A stretch of 64,000 nt of DNA from SIG437 sp045648985 (GCA_045648985.1 JAZROZ010000015.1:37862-101861); one strand, 5' to 3'. Counted from the first letter of the stretch, positions 18,846-28,485 are shown. Translations and numbers: made by a program. The notes: generated by a model from the letters alone, not told the origin.

Positions 18846-19595
18846 ATGTCAGTAATTTCAATGAAACAATTGTTAGAAGCAGGTGTTCATTTCGGACACC
18901 AGACAAGAAGATGGAATCCTAAAATGGCTGAGTACATCTTCACAGAGAGAAATGGTATCTATATCATCGATCTCCAGAAAACAGTAAAGAAGATTGAAGA
19001 AGCTTATGCTTTCATCCGCGACATTGCTGCAGAGGGTGGCGAAGTTTTATTCGTAGGAACAAAAAAGCAGGCTACAGATTCAATCAAGGAAGAAGCTCAG
19101 AGAGTTGGTATGTACTGGGTTAACGCAAGATGGCTCGGTGGTATGCTCACTAACTTCAAAACAATCAAAAAGAGAATCGAAAGATTAGAACAGCTCACAA
19201 AAATGGAAGAAGATGGCACATTTGAACTTCTTCCCAAAAAAGAAGTTTTAAATTTAATGAACGAAAGAGAAAAGCTTGAAAAGTTCTTAGGCGGTATCAA
19301 AGATATGACTAAGCTTCCTAAAGCACTCTTCGTTGTTGACCCAAGAAAAGAAAAGATTGCAATAGCTGAAGCTAAGAAACTCGGTATTCCAGTAGTTGCT
19401 ATCGTTGATACAAACTGTGACCCTGAAGAAGTTGATTACGTAATTCCGGGTAACGATGATGCAATTCGTGCCGTAAAACTTATTGCTGGTACAATTGCAA
19501 ATGCTATCATTGAAGGCAGACAGGGCGCTGATGCTTTGCCGGCAGTCGAAGAAGATACAGAAGATGCAGCAGAAGATGCTGCAGATAACGAATAA
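18846..19595 (+). CDS. rpsB: 30S ribosomal protein S2
   Basis: 249 residues. Diagnostic stretches are MKQLLEAGVHFGHQTRRWNP at the N-terminus, VLFVGTKKQA, and the C-terminal IPVVAIVDTNCDP. The ATG at 18846 follows CCGGAGGTGA and gives the usual MSVISMKQLL start; an in-frame start nine bases earlier overlaps that site. The acidic C-terminal tail is typical. It is in an operon with tsf, 17 bases downstream. Confidence 0.97.
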   Translation: MSVISMKQLLEAGVHFGHQTRRWNPKMAEYIFTERNGIYIIDLQKTVKKIEEAYAFIRDIAAEGGEVLFVGTKKQATDSIKEEAQRVGMYWVNARWLGGMLTNFKTIKKRIERLEQLTKMEEDGTFELLPKKEVLNLMNEREKLEKFLGGIKDMTKLPKALFVVDPRKEKIAIAEAKKLGIPVVAIVDTNCDPEEVDYVIPGNDDAIRAVKLIAGTIANAIIEGRQGADALPAVEEDTEDAAEDAADNE

Positions 19596-19612
19596 TTTAG
19601 GAGGTAATATTC

Positions 19613-20551
19613 ATGGCATTTACAGCAGCTGACGTTAAAACATTAAGAGAACGTACAGGTTGTGGCATGATGGATTGCAAAAAAGCTTTATCAGAATGCG
19701 ACGGCGACATGGAAAAAGCTATAGAAATATTAAGAGAAAAAGGCCTCGCTGCAGCAGCTAAGAAATCAGGCAGAATTGCAGCAGAAGGTATCGTTGAAGC
19801 ATATATCGCAGAAGACGGAAAAACAGGTGTTCTCTTAGAAGTAAACTCTGAAACAGACTTTGTTGCTAAAAACGAAGACTTCAGAACTTTTGTAACTGAT
19901 GTAGCTTCTCACATTGCAGTTAAGAATCCTTGCTGTGTTAAAGAAGAGGGTTGCGACAGTTCACTCTTAGACCAGAAGTTCTATAAGGATGAAACAAAGA
20001 CAATCGGCGATATGTTAACAGACAAAATTGCTACAATCGGAGAAAATATGAACATCCGTAGATTTGAAAGATATGAAGGTATTGTTAATGCATACATTCA
20101 TGGTGGTGGCAGAATTGGTGTTTTAGTTAACTTCAAATTAGGTGATGACGCTAAAGCATCAGATGCTACATTTAAAGAATATGCAAACGACATTGCAATG
20201 CAGATTGCAGCTGCAAACCCGACATTCTTAGACCAGTCTTCAGTTCCTGCTGAGACAGTTGAAAAGGAAAAAGAAATCCTTATGGCTCAGGCTATGAACG
20301 AAGGCAAACCTGCAAACATTGCTGAAAAAATGGTAGCAGGCAGAATTGCTAAATACTATAAAGAAGTTTGCTTAGTTGACCAGCCATTCATCAAAGATGG
20401 TGACAAGACAGTAGCGCAGCTAACAAAAGAAGTTGCAGCTAGCATTGGTACAACAATCGAAGTTGTTAAGTTTGCAAGATTTGAAAAGGGCGAAGGCTTA
20501 GAAAAGAGAGAAGACGATTTTGCAAGCGAAGTTGCAAATATGATTAAATAA
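19613..20551 (+). CDS. tsf: Elongation factor Ts
   Basis: 312 residues. The guanine nucleotide exchange factor for EF-Tu. The N-terminal UBA-like domain has VKTLRERTGCGMMDCKKAL, with the conserved LLEVNSETDFVAKN near residue 80, followed by two core subdomains and the repeated IAMQIAAANP stretch. The start follows TTAGGAGG. A strong terminator follows, closing rpsB-tsf. Confidence 0.97.
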   Translation: MAFTAADVKTLRERTGCGMMDCKKALSECDGDMEKAIEILREKGLAAAAKKSGRIAAEGIVEAYIAEDGKTGVLLEVNSETDFVAKNEDFRTFVTDVASHIAVKNPCCVKEEGCDSSLLDQKFYKDETKTIGDMLTDKIATIGENMNIRRFERYEGIVNAYIHGGGRIGVLVNFKLGDDAKASDATFKEYANDIAMQIAAANPTFLDQSSVPAETVEKEKEILMAQAMNEGKPANIAEKMVAGRIAKYYKEVCLVDQPFIKDGDKTVAQLTKEVAASIGTTIEVVKFARFEKGEGLEKREDDFASEVANMIK

Positions 20552-20567
20552 TTAATTTAATTATCAT

Positions 20568-20600
20568 AAAACCGCAGGAATTTTTTTCTGCGGTTTTTAT
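20568..20600 (+). terminator. Terminator after tsf
   Basis: AAAACCGCAG (20568-20577) pairs with CTGCGGTTTT (20588-20597), followed by T. Confidence 0.85.
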
Positions 20601-20608
20601 TTTGTATT

Positions 20609-20649
20609 AATAATAAAAGGACAAGATGAAATCTTGTCCTTTTATTATT
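20609..20649 (-). terminator. Long perfect hairpin terminator after fucI
   Basis: A perfect 19-bp stem (20609-20627 with 20631-20649) around a GAA loop. Its AT-rich outer part can act as U tract for the minus-strand fucI transcript. It is unusually long for a terminator. Confidence 0.75.
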
Positions 20650-20661
20650 ATCAAATTTATA

Positions 20662-22461
20662 TTATTTTTTGAACTGTGGACCATACGCTGCACAAGCTCT
20701 GTAGTCTGCGCCTTCTTTGTCCATACCAAATGCATTCCATGCTGCTGGTCTGAAGATTTTATCTTCTGGTACATTGTGCATAGAAACAGGAATTCTGAGC
20801 ATTGAGCAGAGTGTAATAAGGTCAGCACCAATGTGTCCATAGCTGATTGCACCGTGGTTTGCGCCCCAGTTATTCATAACATCGTAAGCTGTTTTAAATG
20901 CGCCTTCGCCTGTTGTTCTTGGAGCAAACCAAGTACAAGGCCAAGTATAGTCTGTTCTCTTCCATAAAATATCAGAAACTTCATCAGGAAGACCAACTGT
21001 CCAACCTTCAGCAATCTGGATTACAGGACCTAAGCCTTTAACAAGGTTAAGTCTTATCATAGTACAGGGCATTTCAGCTCTTGTTAAGAATCTTGATGAG
21101 AAACCGCCGCCTCTGAAATAGCCAAGGTCAGCCATGTTCCACGTTGTAGCTTTCATACAAGCATCCTGGTCAGCTTCTGTCATTTCCCACCAACGTTTCA
21201 TAATACCGTCGCCGTTTTCGTCTTTTACTTCACCGCAAGCATCAACACAAGCAGCACCTGAGTTGATAAGATGAATAAATCCGTCAGCTTCTTTAGCTTT
21301 GCCTTCAACTTTATATCCACCAGTTGCTTTTTCTACAGCTTCAGGGCTCCAGTAAGTTCTAACATCTGCAAAAATCTGAGCTCTGTTTGTTAAAAGCTTT
21401 GAAAAAAGCATTGAAACACCATTTAGAGCATCATTTTCTGTAGCTAAGATATAAGGCTCTCTTGCCCCGTTCCAGTCAAATGATGAGTTGAGCATTGATT
21501 CGGGGAAGTCACAGTTTGGATAAAAGTCTGTCCACTGTCTCTGTCCCTGGAAACCAGCTGCAATTGCGTTGTGACCAACTCTTTCTTCTTCGCAGCCGTC
21601 AGGAAGATTAGGATTGCCATTCATTAAGTCTTTGATGATACACATCATCTTAACAACAAATTCAAACTGTTCTTCTTTTTCTTTATCTGATTTCTGCATT
21701 TCTACAGGGTTCTTGTCAAAGCCCATATTACATTTTTCCTTAGCCCATTTTAAAGCTTTCTGGAATTCAGCTTCGTCATAGATACCCTCTGTCATTCTTC
21801 TGATAACTTCAACCTCGTCAACTGATTCAACTCTCATTCCGAGATAATCTTCAAAGAAATCAGTGCTAACGATTGAACCACCGATACCCATACAGATTGA
21901 ACCAATCTGGAGATATGATTTGCCTCTCATTGTTGCAGCAGCAACAGCGGCACGTCCGAATCTTAAAATCTTCTCTTTAACATCATCCGGAATCTCTGTC
22001 TGGTCAGCATTCTGAACATCGTGACCATAAATACCGAAAGCGGGGAGACCTTTCTGTGCATGAGAAGCTAAAACTGATGCTAAATAAACAGCACCCGGAC
22101 GTTCTGTTCCATTAAAGCCCCATACAGCTTTTATTGTGCTCTGGTCCATATCCATTGTTTCTGAGCCGTAGCACCAGCAAGGAGTAACAGTTAAAGTGAT
22201 GTCAACCCCTGCTTTTTTGAATTTATCAGCACAAGCAGCGGCTTCAGCAACACGACCGATTGTTGTGTCAGCGATGATAACTTTAACAGGTTCACCATTT
22301 GAATAACAAAGATTTTCTGTAAGAAGTTTAGCAGCTGATTTTGCCATATTCATTGTCTGGTCCTCTAAGCTTTCACGTACCTTTAAAGGACCGCGTCTGC
22401 CGTCAATGGTAGGTCTGATACCAATGACAGGATAGTCACCAATTAATCTTGATTTTGCCAT
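20662..22461 (-). CDS. fucI: L-fucose isomerase
   Basis: A 599-residue enzyme converting L-fucose to L-fuculose (often also D-arabinose to D-ribulose). The N-terminus IGIRPTIDGRRGPLKVRESL, the central IGSICMGIGGSI and the segment ATENDALNGVSMLF plus ADVRTYWSPE are typical; near the C-terminus GAISYGHIGADLITLCSM carries the metal-site histidine region. The start follows GGAGGT. No fuculokinase or aldolase is adjacent, so the gene appears monocistronic with its own promoter and terminator. It suggests host-mucin or plant fucose use. Confidence 0.95.
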   Translation of the reverse strand: MAKSRLIGDYPVIGIRPTIDGRRGPLKVRESLEDQTMNMAKSAAKLLTENLCYSNGEPVKVIIADTTIGRVAEAAACADKFKKAGVDITLTVTPCWCYGSETMDMDQSTIKAVWGFNGTERPGAVYLASVLASHAQKGLPAFGIYGHDVQNADQTEIPDDVKEKILRFGRAAVAAATMRGKSYLQIGSICMGIGGSIVSTDFFEDYLGMRVESVDEVEVIRRMTEGIYDEAEFQKALKWAKEKCNMGFDKNPVEMQKSDKEKEEQFEFVVKMMCIIKDLMNGNPNLPDGCEEERVGHNAIAAGFQGQRQWTDFYPNCDFPESMLNSSFDWNGAREPYILATENDALNGVSMLFSKLLTNRAQIFADVRTYWSPEAVEKATGGYKVEGKAKEADGFIHLINSGAACVDACGEVKDENGDGIMKRWWEMTEADQDACMKATTWNMADLGYFRGGGFSSRFLTRAEMPCTMIRLNLVKGLGPVIQIAEGWTVGLPDEVSDILWKRTDYTWPCTWFAPRTTGEGAFKTAYDVMNNWGANHGAISYGHIGADLITLCSMLRIPVSMHNVPEDKIFRPAAWNAFGMDKEGADYRACAAYGPQFKK

Positions 22462-22573
22462 AATTATACCTCCTGAAATTTATTGTCTTTATTATATCCT
22501 TTTACAAGCCTTTTGATGTATCAAATAAAATCATATACGAGTTGACTTTAGTTAATACAATCATATATATTTA

Positions 22574-22602
22574 ATTATATCAAGTCTTAATTCGATTGTC
22601 AA
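22574..22602 (-). promoter_or_regulatory. Perfect sigma-A promoter for fucI
   Basis: On the minus strand TTGACA (complement of 22597-22602), a 17-base spacer and TATAAT (complement of 22574-22579). A leader of about 100 bases follows; AATCATATA occurs in it twice (22529-22537 and 22559-22567 on the plus strand), a possible repressor site. Confidence 0.8.
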
Positions 22603-22710
22603 CAACAGAAACAAATATAAAAATTTGAATATTTTTTTAAATACGAGTAAGAATAAAGATAGTATTTCAATAGAAATGCAAATTTTTTACCAATATTGGA
22701 GGACGAAAAA

Positions 22711-22836
22711 ATGCAGAACAACAATCAAAACAATAATAAACAACAGAACAACAATCAGCAGAATAAACAAAACAATAATCAGCAGAAAAACAAGAACCAG
22801 AACGAATTTGATAATAAGAAAGATAACAACAGATAG
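22711..22836 (+). CDS. 41-residue Asn/Gln-rich protein
   Basis: A tiny gene with good signals: TTGGAGGAC before the ATG at 22711, a TAG at 22834-22836 and an immediate perfect terminator. The 41-residue product has 19 Asn and 10 Gln, the rest mainly Lys, with a short acidic C-terminal tail around EFDNKKD. It has no hydrophobic core and should be disordered. Codons alternate (AAC/AAT, CAA/CAG), so it is not a simple nucleotide repeat, which argues for selection on the protein. A weak promoter candidate is TTGAAT at 22625 with TAAGAA at 22648. Function unknown; spore or surface roles are only guesses. Confidence 0.65.
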   Translation: MQNNNQNNNKQQNNNQQNKQNNNQQKNKNQNEFDNKKDNNR

Positions 22837-22840
22837 TTAA

Positions 22841-22868
22841 AAAAACGGTGCATTGCACCGTTTTTTTA
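22841..22868. terminator. Bidirectional terminator after the Asn/Gln-rich gene
   Basis: AAAAACGGTGC (22841-22851) and GCACCGTTTTT (22855-22865) form a stem with A and T runs on both sides, serving this gene and the converging membrane-protein gene. Confidence 0.85.
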
Positions 22869-22874
22869 CATAAT

Positions 22875-23555
22875 TTAAAAATATTTTCTAAGCGAAAAGC
22901 GGTCTTCAAATGTCCATATTTTATCAAGAATTTTTGTAGAAAAACCGATTAAAGACCCATTTATCAATGCACAAAATACAGTTCCTATTTTAACACCCTC
23001 AAAATGCCATAATCCAAAAAATGCAAAGGACATAATGATTGCTAAAATACAACTCACACAATCGTAAACTGTCTTTAATCTGTGAATGTCAAGCTTAAAG
23101 CTTTGCGAAATTTCCATAACAAATAGTTCATATGCCTCGGGCGAAATATATGTATGAAAGAGTAGTGATATGCTGATTGCACAAAGAACTATTCCAAGTA
23201 TATAGAAAAAGATATTTGCCGCAAAGCTGTCATACGGAATGAATGAAACGATTTTCATCGCTCCATCGAGCAGAAAGCCGTAAATGACTGCCGTAATAAA
23301 CGAAAATAAAAACGATAATTTTACTTTTCTTAATATTATTGCCATCAGGATTAATAGGAATGCCTGAAATGTATATTCTGCCATACCAAAACTGAAAAAC
23401 GGAAGAAACTGTGAAACCTTAAGATGCAGGATATAAGCAGGTGCTATAACCATAGATAAACCGAAATCGGTGCGTTCCATAAGCGCAGCGCTGAAACTTA
23501 AAATAATTAATCCTAATATGTAAGCAAGTTCTGTATAAAAAATTCTTTTTTTCAT
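22875..23555 (-). CDS. YczE/YitT-like integral membrane protein
   Basis: 226 residues with about five or six membrane segments. The N-terminal part, with small residues around SFSAALMERTDFGLSMVIAP, resembles the conserved loop of YczE-type and DUF6198 proteins. The gene lies alone on the minus strand between a bidirectional terminator and its own promoter, next to a regulator gene in the same orientation. The family has no settled function. A role as transporter or membrane regulator cannot be told apart here. Confidence 0.65.
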   Translation of the reverse strand: MKKRIFYTELAYILGLIILSFSAALMERTDFGLSMVIAPAYILHLKVSQFLPFFSFGMAEYTFQAFLLILMAIILRKVKLSFLFSFITAVIYGFLLDGAMKIVSFIPYDSFAANIFFYILGIVLCAISISLLFHTYISPEAYELFVMEISQSFKLDIHRLKTVYDCVSCILAIIMSFAFFGLWHFEGVKIGTVFCALINGSLIGFSTKILDKIWTFEDRFSLRKYF

Positions 23556-23593
23556 CTTAACTCCCGACTTTTAATTATTATGTAATCAATGTT

Positions 23594-23622
23594 ATTGTAT
23601 CGTATTTTTAGGTAAATATCAA
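23594..23622 (-). promoter_or_regulatory. Sigma-A promoter for the YczE-like gene
   Basis: On the minus strand TTGATA (complement of 23617-23622), 17 bases, TACAAT (complement of 23594-23599). Confidence 0.7.
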
Positions 23623-23654
23623 TACAAAAACAAAAAAAGATACAATAGAGGGTA

Positions 23655-24464
23655 TTAATTATGTTTGCGATACTCGGTCGGGGATAGTCCGAAGTGTTTT
23701 TTAAATATACGATTAAAATAGGTTACGTTGTTAAAGCCAACCCGATATGATACGTCTAAGACTTTTAGATTGGTTTGCTCCAGAATGTATTTGGCATTTT
23801 TTAGTTTTTCGAGGTTTATATATTCGTTAAAATTCATACCAGTTTCTTTTTTAAACAGTCGTCCCAAATACTGCTGATTATAGTGAAAGAGCTCCGAAAT
23901 ATGTGACAGTGTCACATTGAATTCGATGTTTTCATTTATATAGCTTTTGATGTTTTCGATTAGGGGATTTAACGCATCTTCTTCCGGAGGTACATTTTTT
24001 AAAAGTGTTTTTATATACACTTCAAGCAAGCTCCCGACTGTTTCACAGTCTTTTGCTGTGAACTTGTTTTCGAGAGTTTCAAGCAAGTATTCTTTGTCGT
24101 GTAGTTTTCTTGCTAATCTTTTTGAATTTTTGTCTAAAATATTTCCTATAAAGATTATGCTTGCAACTTCATTATTTATTATAATAGGTCTTATGTATTC
24201 AAAAATCCCATTTATGCAATAACCCGAAAACGTTTTTTTAGTTAAAAGCGCTTTTTTTATTGCTAAGTTTCTACATTTAGAACAGCGCTTGAAACCGTTG
24301 TCACTGCTTTTGAAAACATCGCATATTTTACCTGAATGAATTTTATGACTATTGGGCAGTATGCATTTTTTATTACCGTAATCACCAAAGAATAAAACAC
24401 CGATATGAAGTTTAGTACCGTATTGAAGATATCTTATCAAATCATATAGACTATTATATTCCAT
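23655..24464 (-). CDS. AraC family regulator with PocR sensory domain
   Basis: 269 residues. The N-terminal part is a PocR-type ligand-binding domain, recognisable by the cysteine cluster around CDVFKSSDNGFKRCSKCRNLA (residues about 48-68) and by the GYCINGIFEYIRPI strand region. The C-terminal 100 residues are two AraC helix-turn-helix units (SELFHYNQQYLGRLFKKETG, then VSYRVGFNNVTYFNRIFKK). PocR domains sense small hydroxylated compounds such as propanediol in known cases. It is divergent from the FAD oxidoreductase at 24592 and may control it (inference). Confidence 0.88.
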   Translation of the reverse strand: MEYNSLYDLIRYLQYGTKLHIGVLFFGDYGNKKCILPNSHKIHSGKICDVFKSSDNGFKRCSKCRNLAIKKALLTKKTFSGYCINGIFEYIRPIIINNEVASIIFIGNILDKNSKRLARKLHDKEYLLETLENKFTAKDCETVGSLLEVYIKTLLKNVPPEEDALNPLIENIKSYINENIEFNVTLSHISELFHYNQQYLGRLFKKETGMNFNEYINLEKLKNAKYILEQTNLKVLDVSYRVGFNNVTYFNRIFKKHFGLSPTEYRKHN

Positions 24465-24494
24465 CCTTATCCTCTCAAACGCTTTTTTTCTGTT

Positions 24495-24523
24495 ATTATA
24501 ACATAAAAGTATTATTTGTTCAA
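24495..24523 (-). promoter_or_regulatory. Sigma-A promoter for the PocR-AraC gene
   Basis: On the minus strand TTGAAC (complement of 24518-24523), 17 bases, TATAAT (complement of 24495-24500). No good promoter is visible for the divergent gene, which fits activation by the regulator. Confidence 0.7.
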
Positions 24524-24591
24524 GAGAACGGTATTAAAAATATAAGACTTTATTTAAAAAATATGTTATTCTTAAAAACGAGGTGATAATA

Positions 24592-25845
24592 GTGAAAAAA
24601 TATGATTTGGCTGTAATAGGCGGAGGCTTTACAGGAGTTGCAGCAGCAGTGTCTGCAGCAAGGGAAGGCTTATCAGTTTTACTTGTTGAAAAATCTGGTT
24701 CTCTTGGCGGTGCAATGACTAACTGTCTTGTGTATCCATTTATGAAATTTTGGACAAACGACCCAGAAACAAAAGAAAGGGAGTATTTGTCAGAAGGCAT
24801 TTTTATGGAAATGCAAAAAAGACGCAAAGATGTTAACCCTGAGATGGCAGATTTTAGAGTTAATACTGAATATTTCAAAACAATTATGGATGATATGTGC
24901 TGTGAGGCTGGAGTAGATATATTATTCCATGCAACTATGTATGATGTGGTAAAAGAAGAAAGAGAAATAAAAGCCATAAGAGTTATTGCAGGGAGTGAAA
25001 AATTAGAACTGCAGGCTGACTTTTTCATAGATTCAACAGGAGATGGAAATTTGTTTTATCTCGCGGGATGTGACTATCTTTTGGGTCGTGAATCTGATGG
25101 CTTGTGTCAGCCGATGACTACATGCTTTAGAATGAGTGGAGTGGATGTTGAAGCTATAAAAGAAGAGCGTCCAAAGCTTCAGGAAATTTATAAAGAGCAT
25201 AAAAATCAAGGCAAAATTCAAAATCCGAGAGAAAACCTTTTATTTTTCTACGGTATAGCTGATGGTATAATTCACTTTAACACAACAAGAATTATAAAGC
25301 TTAACCCGACAAATCCATTTGATGTAAGTAAGGCAGAAATTGAGGCAAGAAGGCAGATTAATGAAACTATAAACTTCTTAAAGGAAAATTCAAAAGCGTG
25401 CAAAAACAGCACGCTAATCTCTATAGCATCGGATATAGGTATAAGAGAAAGCAGAAAGCTAAAGGGCGAGTACATATTAACTGAATCTGACCTTAAGGAA
25501 TGTACAAGATTTGAAGACTCTATAGCTTTAGGAAATTATGATATAGATATTCATAATCCTTCAGGCGCAGGTACAAGTCATTATTATTTTAAAGATGGTG
25601 AGTATTATACAATTCCTTACAGAAGCTTGCTTCCAAAGGAATATGATAATATGCTTGTTGCAGGACGTTGTATTTCCGCAACACACGAGGCACAGGCATC
25701 AATAAGAATTATGCCTATTTGTGCATGTCTTGGTGAGGCGGCAGGAACAGCTGTAGCTGTTGCCAAAAATACAGGCAAAAATACACACACGCTTGATATA
25801 AAAGCTGTTCAGAAGATTTTAAAAGAAAATGGCGCAAAGCTATAA
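24592..25845 (+). CDS. FAD-dependent oxidoreductase
   Basis: About 417 residues. The N-terminal dinucleotide motif DLAVIGGGFTGVAAAVSAAR (residues 4-23) binds FAD, and the C-terminal MLVAGRCISATHEAQASIRI with ACLGEAAGTAVA is typical of the FAD_oxidored group found in sugar- or polyol-linked clusters. The GTG at 24592 follows CGAGGTGA; another GTG nine bases earlier overlaps that site. It is transcribed divergently from the PocR-AraC regulator, and a strong terminator follows. The substrate is unknown. Confidence 0.85.
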   Translation: MKKYDLAVIGGGFTGVAAAVSAAREGLSVLLVEKSGSLGGAMTNCLVYPFMKFWTNDPETKEREYLSEGIFMEMQKRRKDVNPEMADFRVNTEYFKTIMDDMCCEAGVDILFHATMYDVVKEEREIKAIRVIAGSEKLELQADFFIDSTGDGNLFYLAGCDYLLGRESDGLCQPMTTCFRMSGVDVEAIKEERPKLQEIYKEHKNQGKIQNPRENLLFFYGIADGIIHFNTTRIIKLNPTNPFDVSKAEIEARRQINETINFLKENSKACKNSTLISIASDIGIRESRKLKGEYILTESDLKECTRFEDSIALGNYDIDIHNPSGAGTSHYYFKDGEYYTIPYRSLLPKEYDNMLVAGRCISATHEAQASIRIMPICACLGEAAGTAVAVAKNTGKNTHTLDIKAVQKILKENGAKL

Positions 25846-25891
25846 AAATTGAAGTATATAAATAAGCATGTGTACGGACAATTATAGTAAA

Positions 25892-25935
25892 AGAGGTAGT
25901 ATTTGGTTGTTAACAGATACTACCTCTCATTTTAT
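25892..25935 (+). terminator. Terminator after the FAD oxidoreductase
   Basis: AGAGGTAGTAT (25892-25902) pairs with ATACTACCTCT (25917-25927), followed by CATTTTATT. Confidence 0.8.
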
Positions 25936-25963
25936 TATCAGGTCATTAATTGACAGTAATAGA

Positions 25964-26114
25964 CTTATCCAAAATAATCCAATAAGTTTAAATATTGTCT
26001 AAAATGATTGAAATATTTGCTTATGCACACGTGAATCTCAATGCTATTTTTTTCAATATAGTCCAAAAGATGTTGTTATCATTAATTGACTTTTTTATCT
26101 TATCATAGTAGAAT
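25964..26114 (+). promoter_or_regulatory. AraC-type operator and promoter, copy 1
   Basis: This 151-base region is nearly repeated at 31958-32109. It begins with CTTATCCAAAATAATCCAA, two ATCCAA sites ten bases apart, then a further GTCCAAAAGATG block at about 26061. It ends in a promoter: TTGACT (26086-26091), 17 bases, TAGAAT (26109-26114). The helix-phased repeats are what an AraC-type protein would bind. The adjacent second copy flanks an AraC gene, which is the likely regulator (inference). Confidence 0.7.
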
Positions 26115-26188
26115 TAATTTATAAAAGTATTTTTAGTAAACTAAAAATAAAAAATGTAGAATGATGAAAAATATAAGGAGTTAAGAGT

Positions 26189-26824
26189 ATGATTGAAGCA
26201 AAAAAAACAATTGTAACAACCGAAAGGAAGGTTAGTTATAATTATTATATTTCTAAACCTAAGAATATCGAAAATAAAAAGTTACCACTTATTGTATTTC
26301 TCCATGGATTGGACGAACGTGGAGATGATGTGGAAAAGGTTAAAATACATGGAATTCCCAAATTATTTGAAAAAGACAATGACTTTGAGTGTATAACTGT
26401 TTCTCCGCAGTGCCCGGGCGATTCCATATGGACGGCTGAAATCCGCACCCTCAAGACATTTATTGATGACATTGTAAAAGAATATAACATTGATGAAAAC
26501 AGAATATATTTGACAGGGTTAAGCATGGGTGGATATGGCACATGGTATATGGCGATGACATATCCTGAAATGTTTGCAGCGATTGCACCGGTTTGTGGCG
26601 GTGGATTACCATGGTATGCAGGAGTTTTGAAAATGCCTGTATGGGCATTTCATGGAGCGGTTGATTCGGTTGTTAGTGTTGAAGAAAGTAAAAATATGGT
26701 GAGAGAAATAAACAAAACGGGCGGAAATGCTAAACTTACTGTGTTTGAAAATGTTGACCACGATTCCTGGAACTATGCTTATACAGATGAATTGATAGAA
26801 TGGATCCTAAAGCAACATAAATAA
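26189..26824 (+). CDS. Alpha/beta hydrolase, esterase of the prolyl-oligopeptidase/PHB-depolymerase type
   Basis: 211 residues with an alpha/beta-hydrolase fold. The oxyanion segment LPLIVFLHGLDERGD is near residue 32, the nucleophile elbow GLSMGGYG near 110, the acid in HGAVDSVV near 155 and the catalytic histidine in FENVDHDSWN near 190. There is no signal peptide, so it acts in the cytoplasm. It is the first gene behind the AraC-type operator and is followed by GH3 and hydrolase genes, suggesting deacetylation or ester cleavage of imported glycan fragments. The ATG follows AAGGAG. Confidence 0.8.
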   Translation: MIEAKKTIVTTERKVSYNYYISKPKNIENKKLPLIVFLHGLDERGDDVEKVKIHGIPKLFEKDNDFECITVSPQCPGDSIWTAEIRTLKTFIDDIVKEYNIDENRIYLTGLSMGGYGTWYMAMTYPEMFAAIAPVCGGGLPWYAGVLKMPVWAFHGAVDSVVSVEESKNMVREINKTGGNAKLTVFENVDHDSWNYAYTDELIEWILKQHK

Positions 26825-26856
26825 TAAAAGTCTTGTTATAACGGAGGAACCTTATT

Positions 26857-28485
26857 ATGATGACAGAAAAAGATATTGAAAAATTGGTTGAAAGCTTAGA
26901 TGTTGATGCGTTGATAGGACAGATGATGTGTTTTCATGTAGGGAAGATGACAGACGAAGAACTTATAGAGCTAATTAAAAAAACAAAATGTGGTTCGTTT
27001 TTTGTTGGAGCCGGAACAGCTAAAGAAAAAATACCATTTGTTACCGAACAAGTGAAAAAATATACAGGACTTCCTGTAATTATCGCTGCAGATGTTGAGA
27101 AAGGGCCGGGTCACGTTTCACAAGGAGAAGTGCACCTTCCTCACGAAATGGCATGGGGAGCAGCAGATGATGAAGATTTGGTTGAAAGAGCGCATGTTGC
27201 TGTTGCGGAAAGATGCCGTGAAATCGGAATACACTGGAGTTTTTCTCCATTGGTTGATATAAATTATAATCACAACAATCCTGCAATAAACATAAGAACA
27301 GTTTCAGATGTGCCAAAACAGGTAGCTAAGATGGGAGCAGCTGCTGTGAGAGGTTTACAGAAAAAAGGCCTTATGGTAGCAGGTTGTAAGCATTTCCCCG
27401 GCGATGGTATGGAGGATCGTGATCCGCATTTTTGTACGACAATTAATTCAATGTCCAAAGAAGAGTGGATGGAAACATTTGGAATGGTATATAAGGAAAT
27501 GTTTAAGGCAGGAACAAACTCGGTTATGTTGGGGCATGTAGCTTTACCTGCTTATGATGAAAAAGTAAATGAATGGCTTGGTTATTTGCCGGCAACATTT
27601 AGTCATAACTTAACTATTAAACTTTTGAGAGAAGAACTTGGCTTTGATGGATGTGTTGTGTCGGACGGAATTTGTATGGTTGGAGCAGGTGCTGTATTTC
27701 CGCATGACAGACTTGCGATTGAATATGTTAAAGCTGGTGGCGATGTTATACTGTTCCCACATGTTGAATATATTGATGAGATAAAATCTGCAATAGAGAC
27801 AGGTGAAATTTCGATTGAAAGAATTAAAGAGTCCGTAAAACGAATTATAAGGATGAAGGACAATGCGAGACTTTTTGATGACCCACAAGATGTTGAAAAG
27901 GATATATTGCATGAAGAAAGCCTGATTTCTCTTGCAGATCAGATTGGAGAAAAATCCATAAAGGTTGTAAGAGACTATGATGAGATACTTCCTGTTAAGT
28001 TAAATAAAGGAGATAAGATTTTAATTGTTGATTTAAGACATAGTTATGAGCCTGATAGATATCCATACAATAATAATCTGGATGAAATTCAGCCTGAACT
28101 TGAAAAGAGAGGATATGTAGTTTCACGCTATATACATCCGTCAAGACATAATGAAAAATATTAAAAGGATTTGCAGGAAGCGGCTCTTGTGTTGATTAAC
28201 AGTCAGATAAGCAGCCAGGATTATCCAAGAAATACACTCAAAATAGATTGGAACCATATAGATATTTTTTGGAGAGGGGACATTTTAAGACATCCAAAAG
28301 TTGTATTTACATCCTTTGGTGATCCATATAAGCTTTACGAATTCCCTTATCTCAAAACATATATTAATGCATTTTCTTATGTTCCAAGTACTCAAAGAGC
28401 TTTTGTAAAGGCGCTTTTGGGAGAAATTCCATTTAACGGAAAGAACCCTGTTTCTTTAGAGGGCTTTTTTACAGCAGAAGTATAA
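26857..28485 (+). pseudogene. GH3 family glycoside hydrolase interrupted by an in-frame TAA
   Basis: The gene encodes a glycoside hydrolase family 3 protein, but a TAA at 28162-28164 splits it into 435 residues plus about 106 more in the same frame ending at 28485. The N-terminal TIM-barrel part is clear: KHFPGDGMEDRDPHF near residue 185 and the nucleophile region GFDGCVVSDG near 260. The part after the stop (EAALVLINS and onward) reads as the rest of the C-terminal domain. Reading through gives 542 residues, a sensible GH3 length. The first start has GGAGG upstream. It may be a real nonsense mutation, a sequencing error or readthrough; the N-terminal part alone could still fold. Confidence 0.8.
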
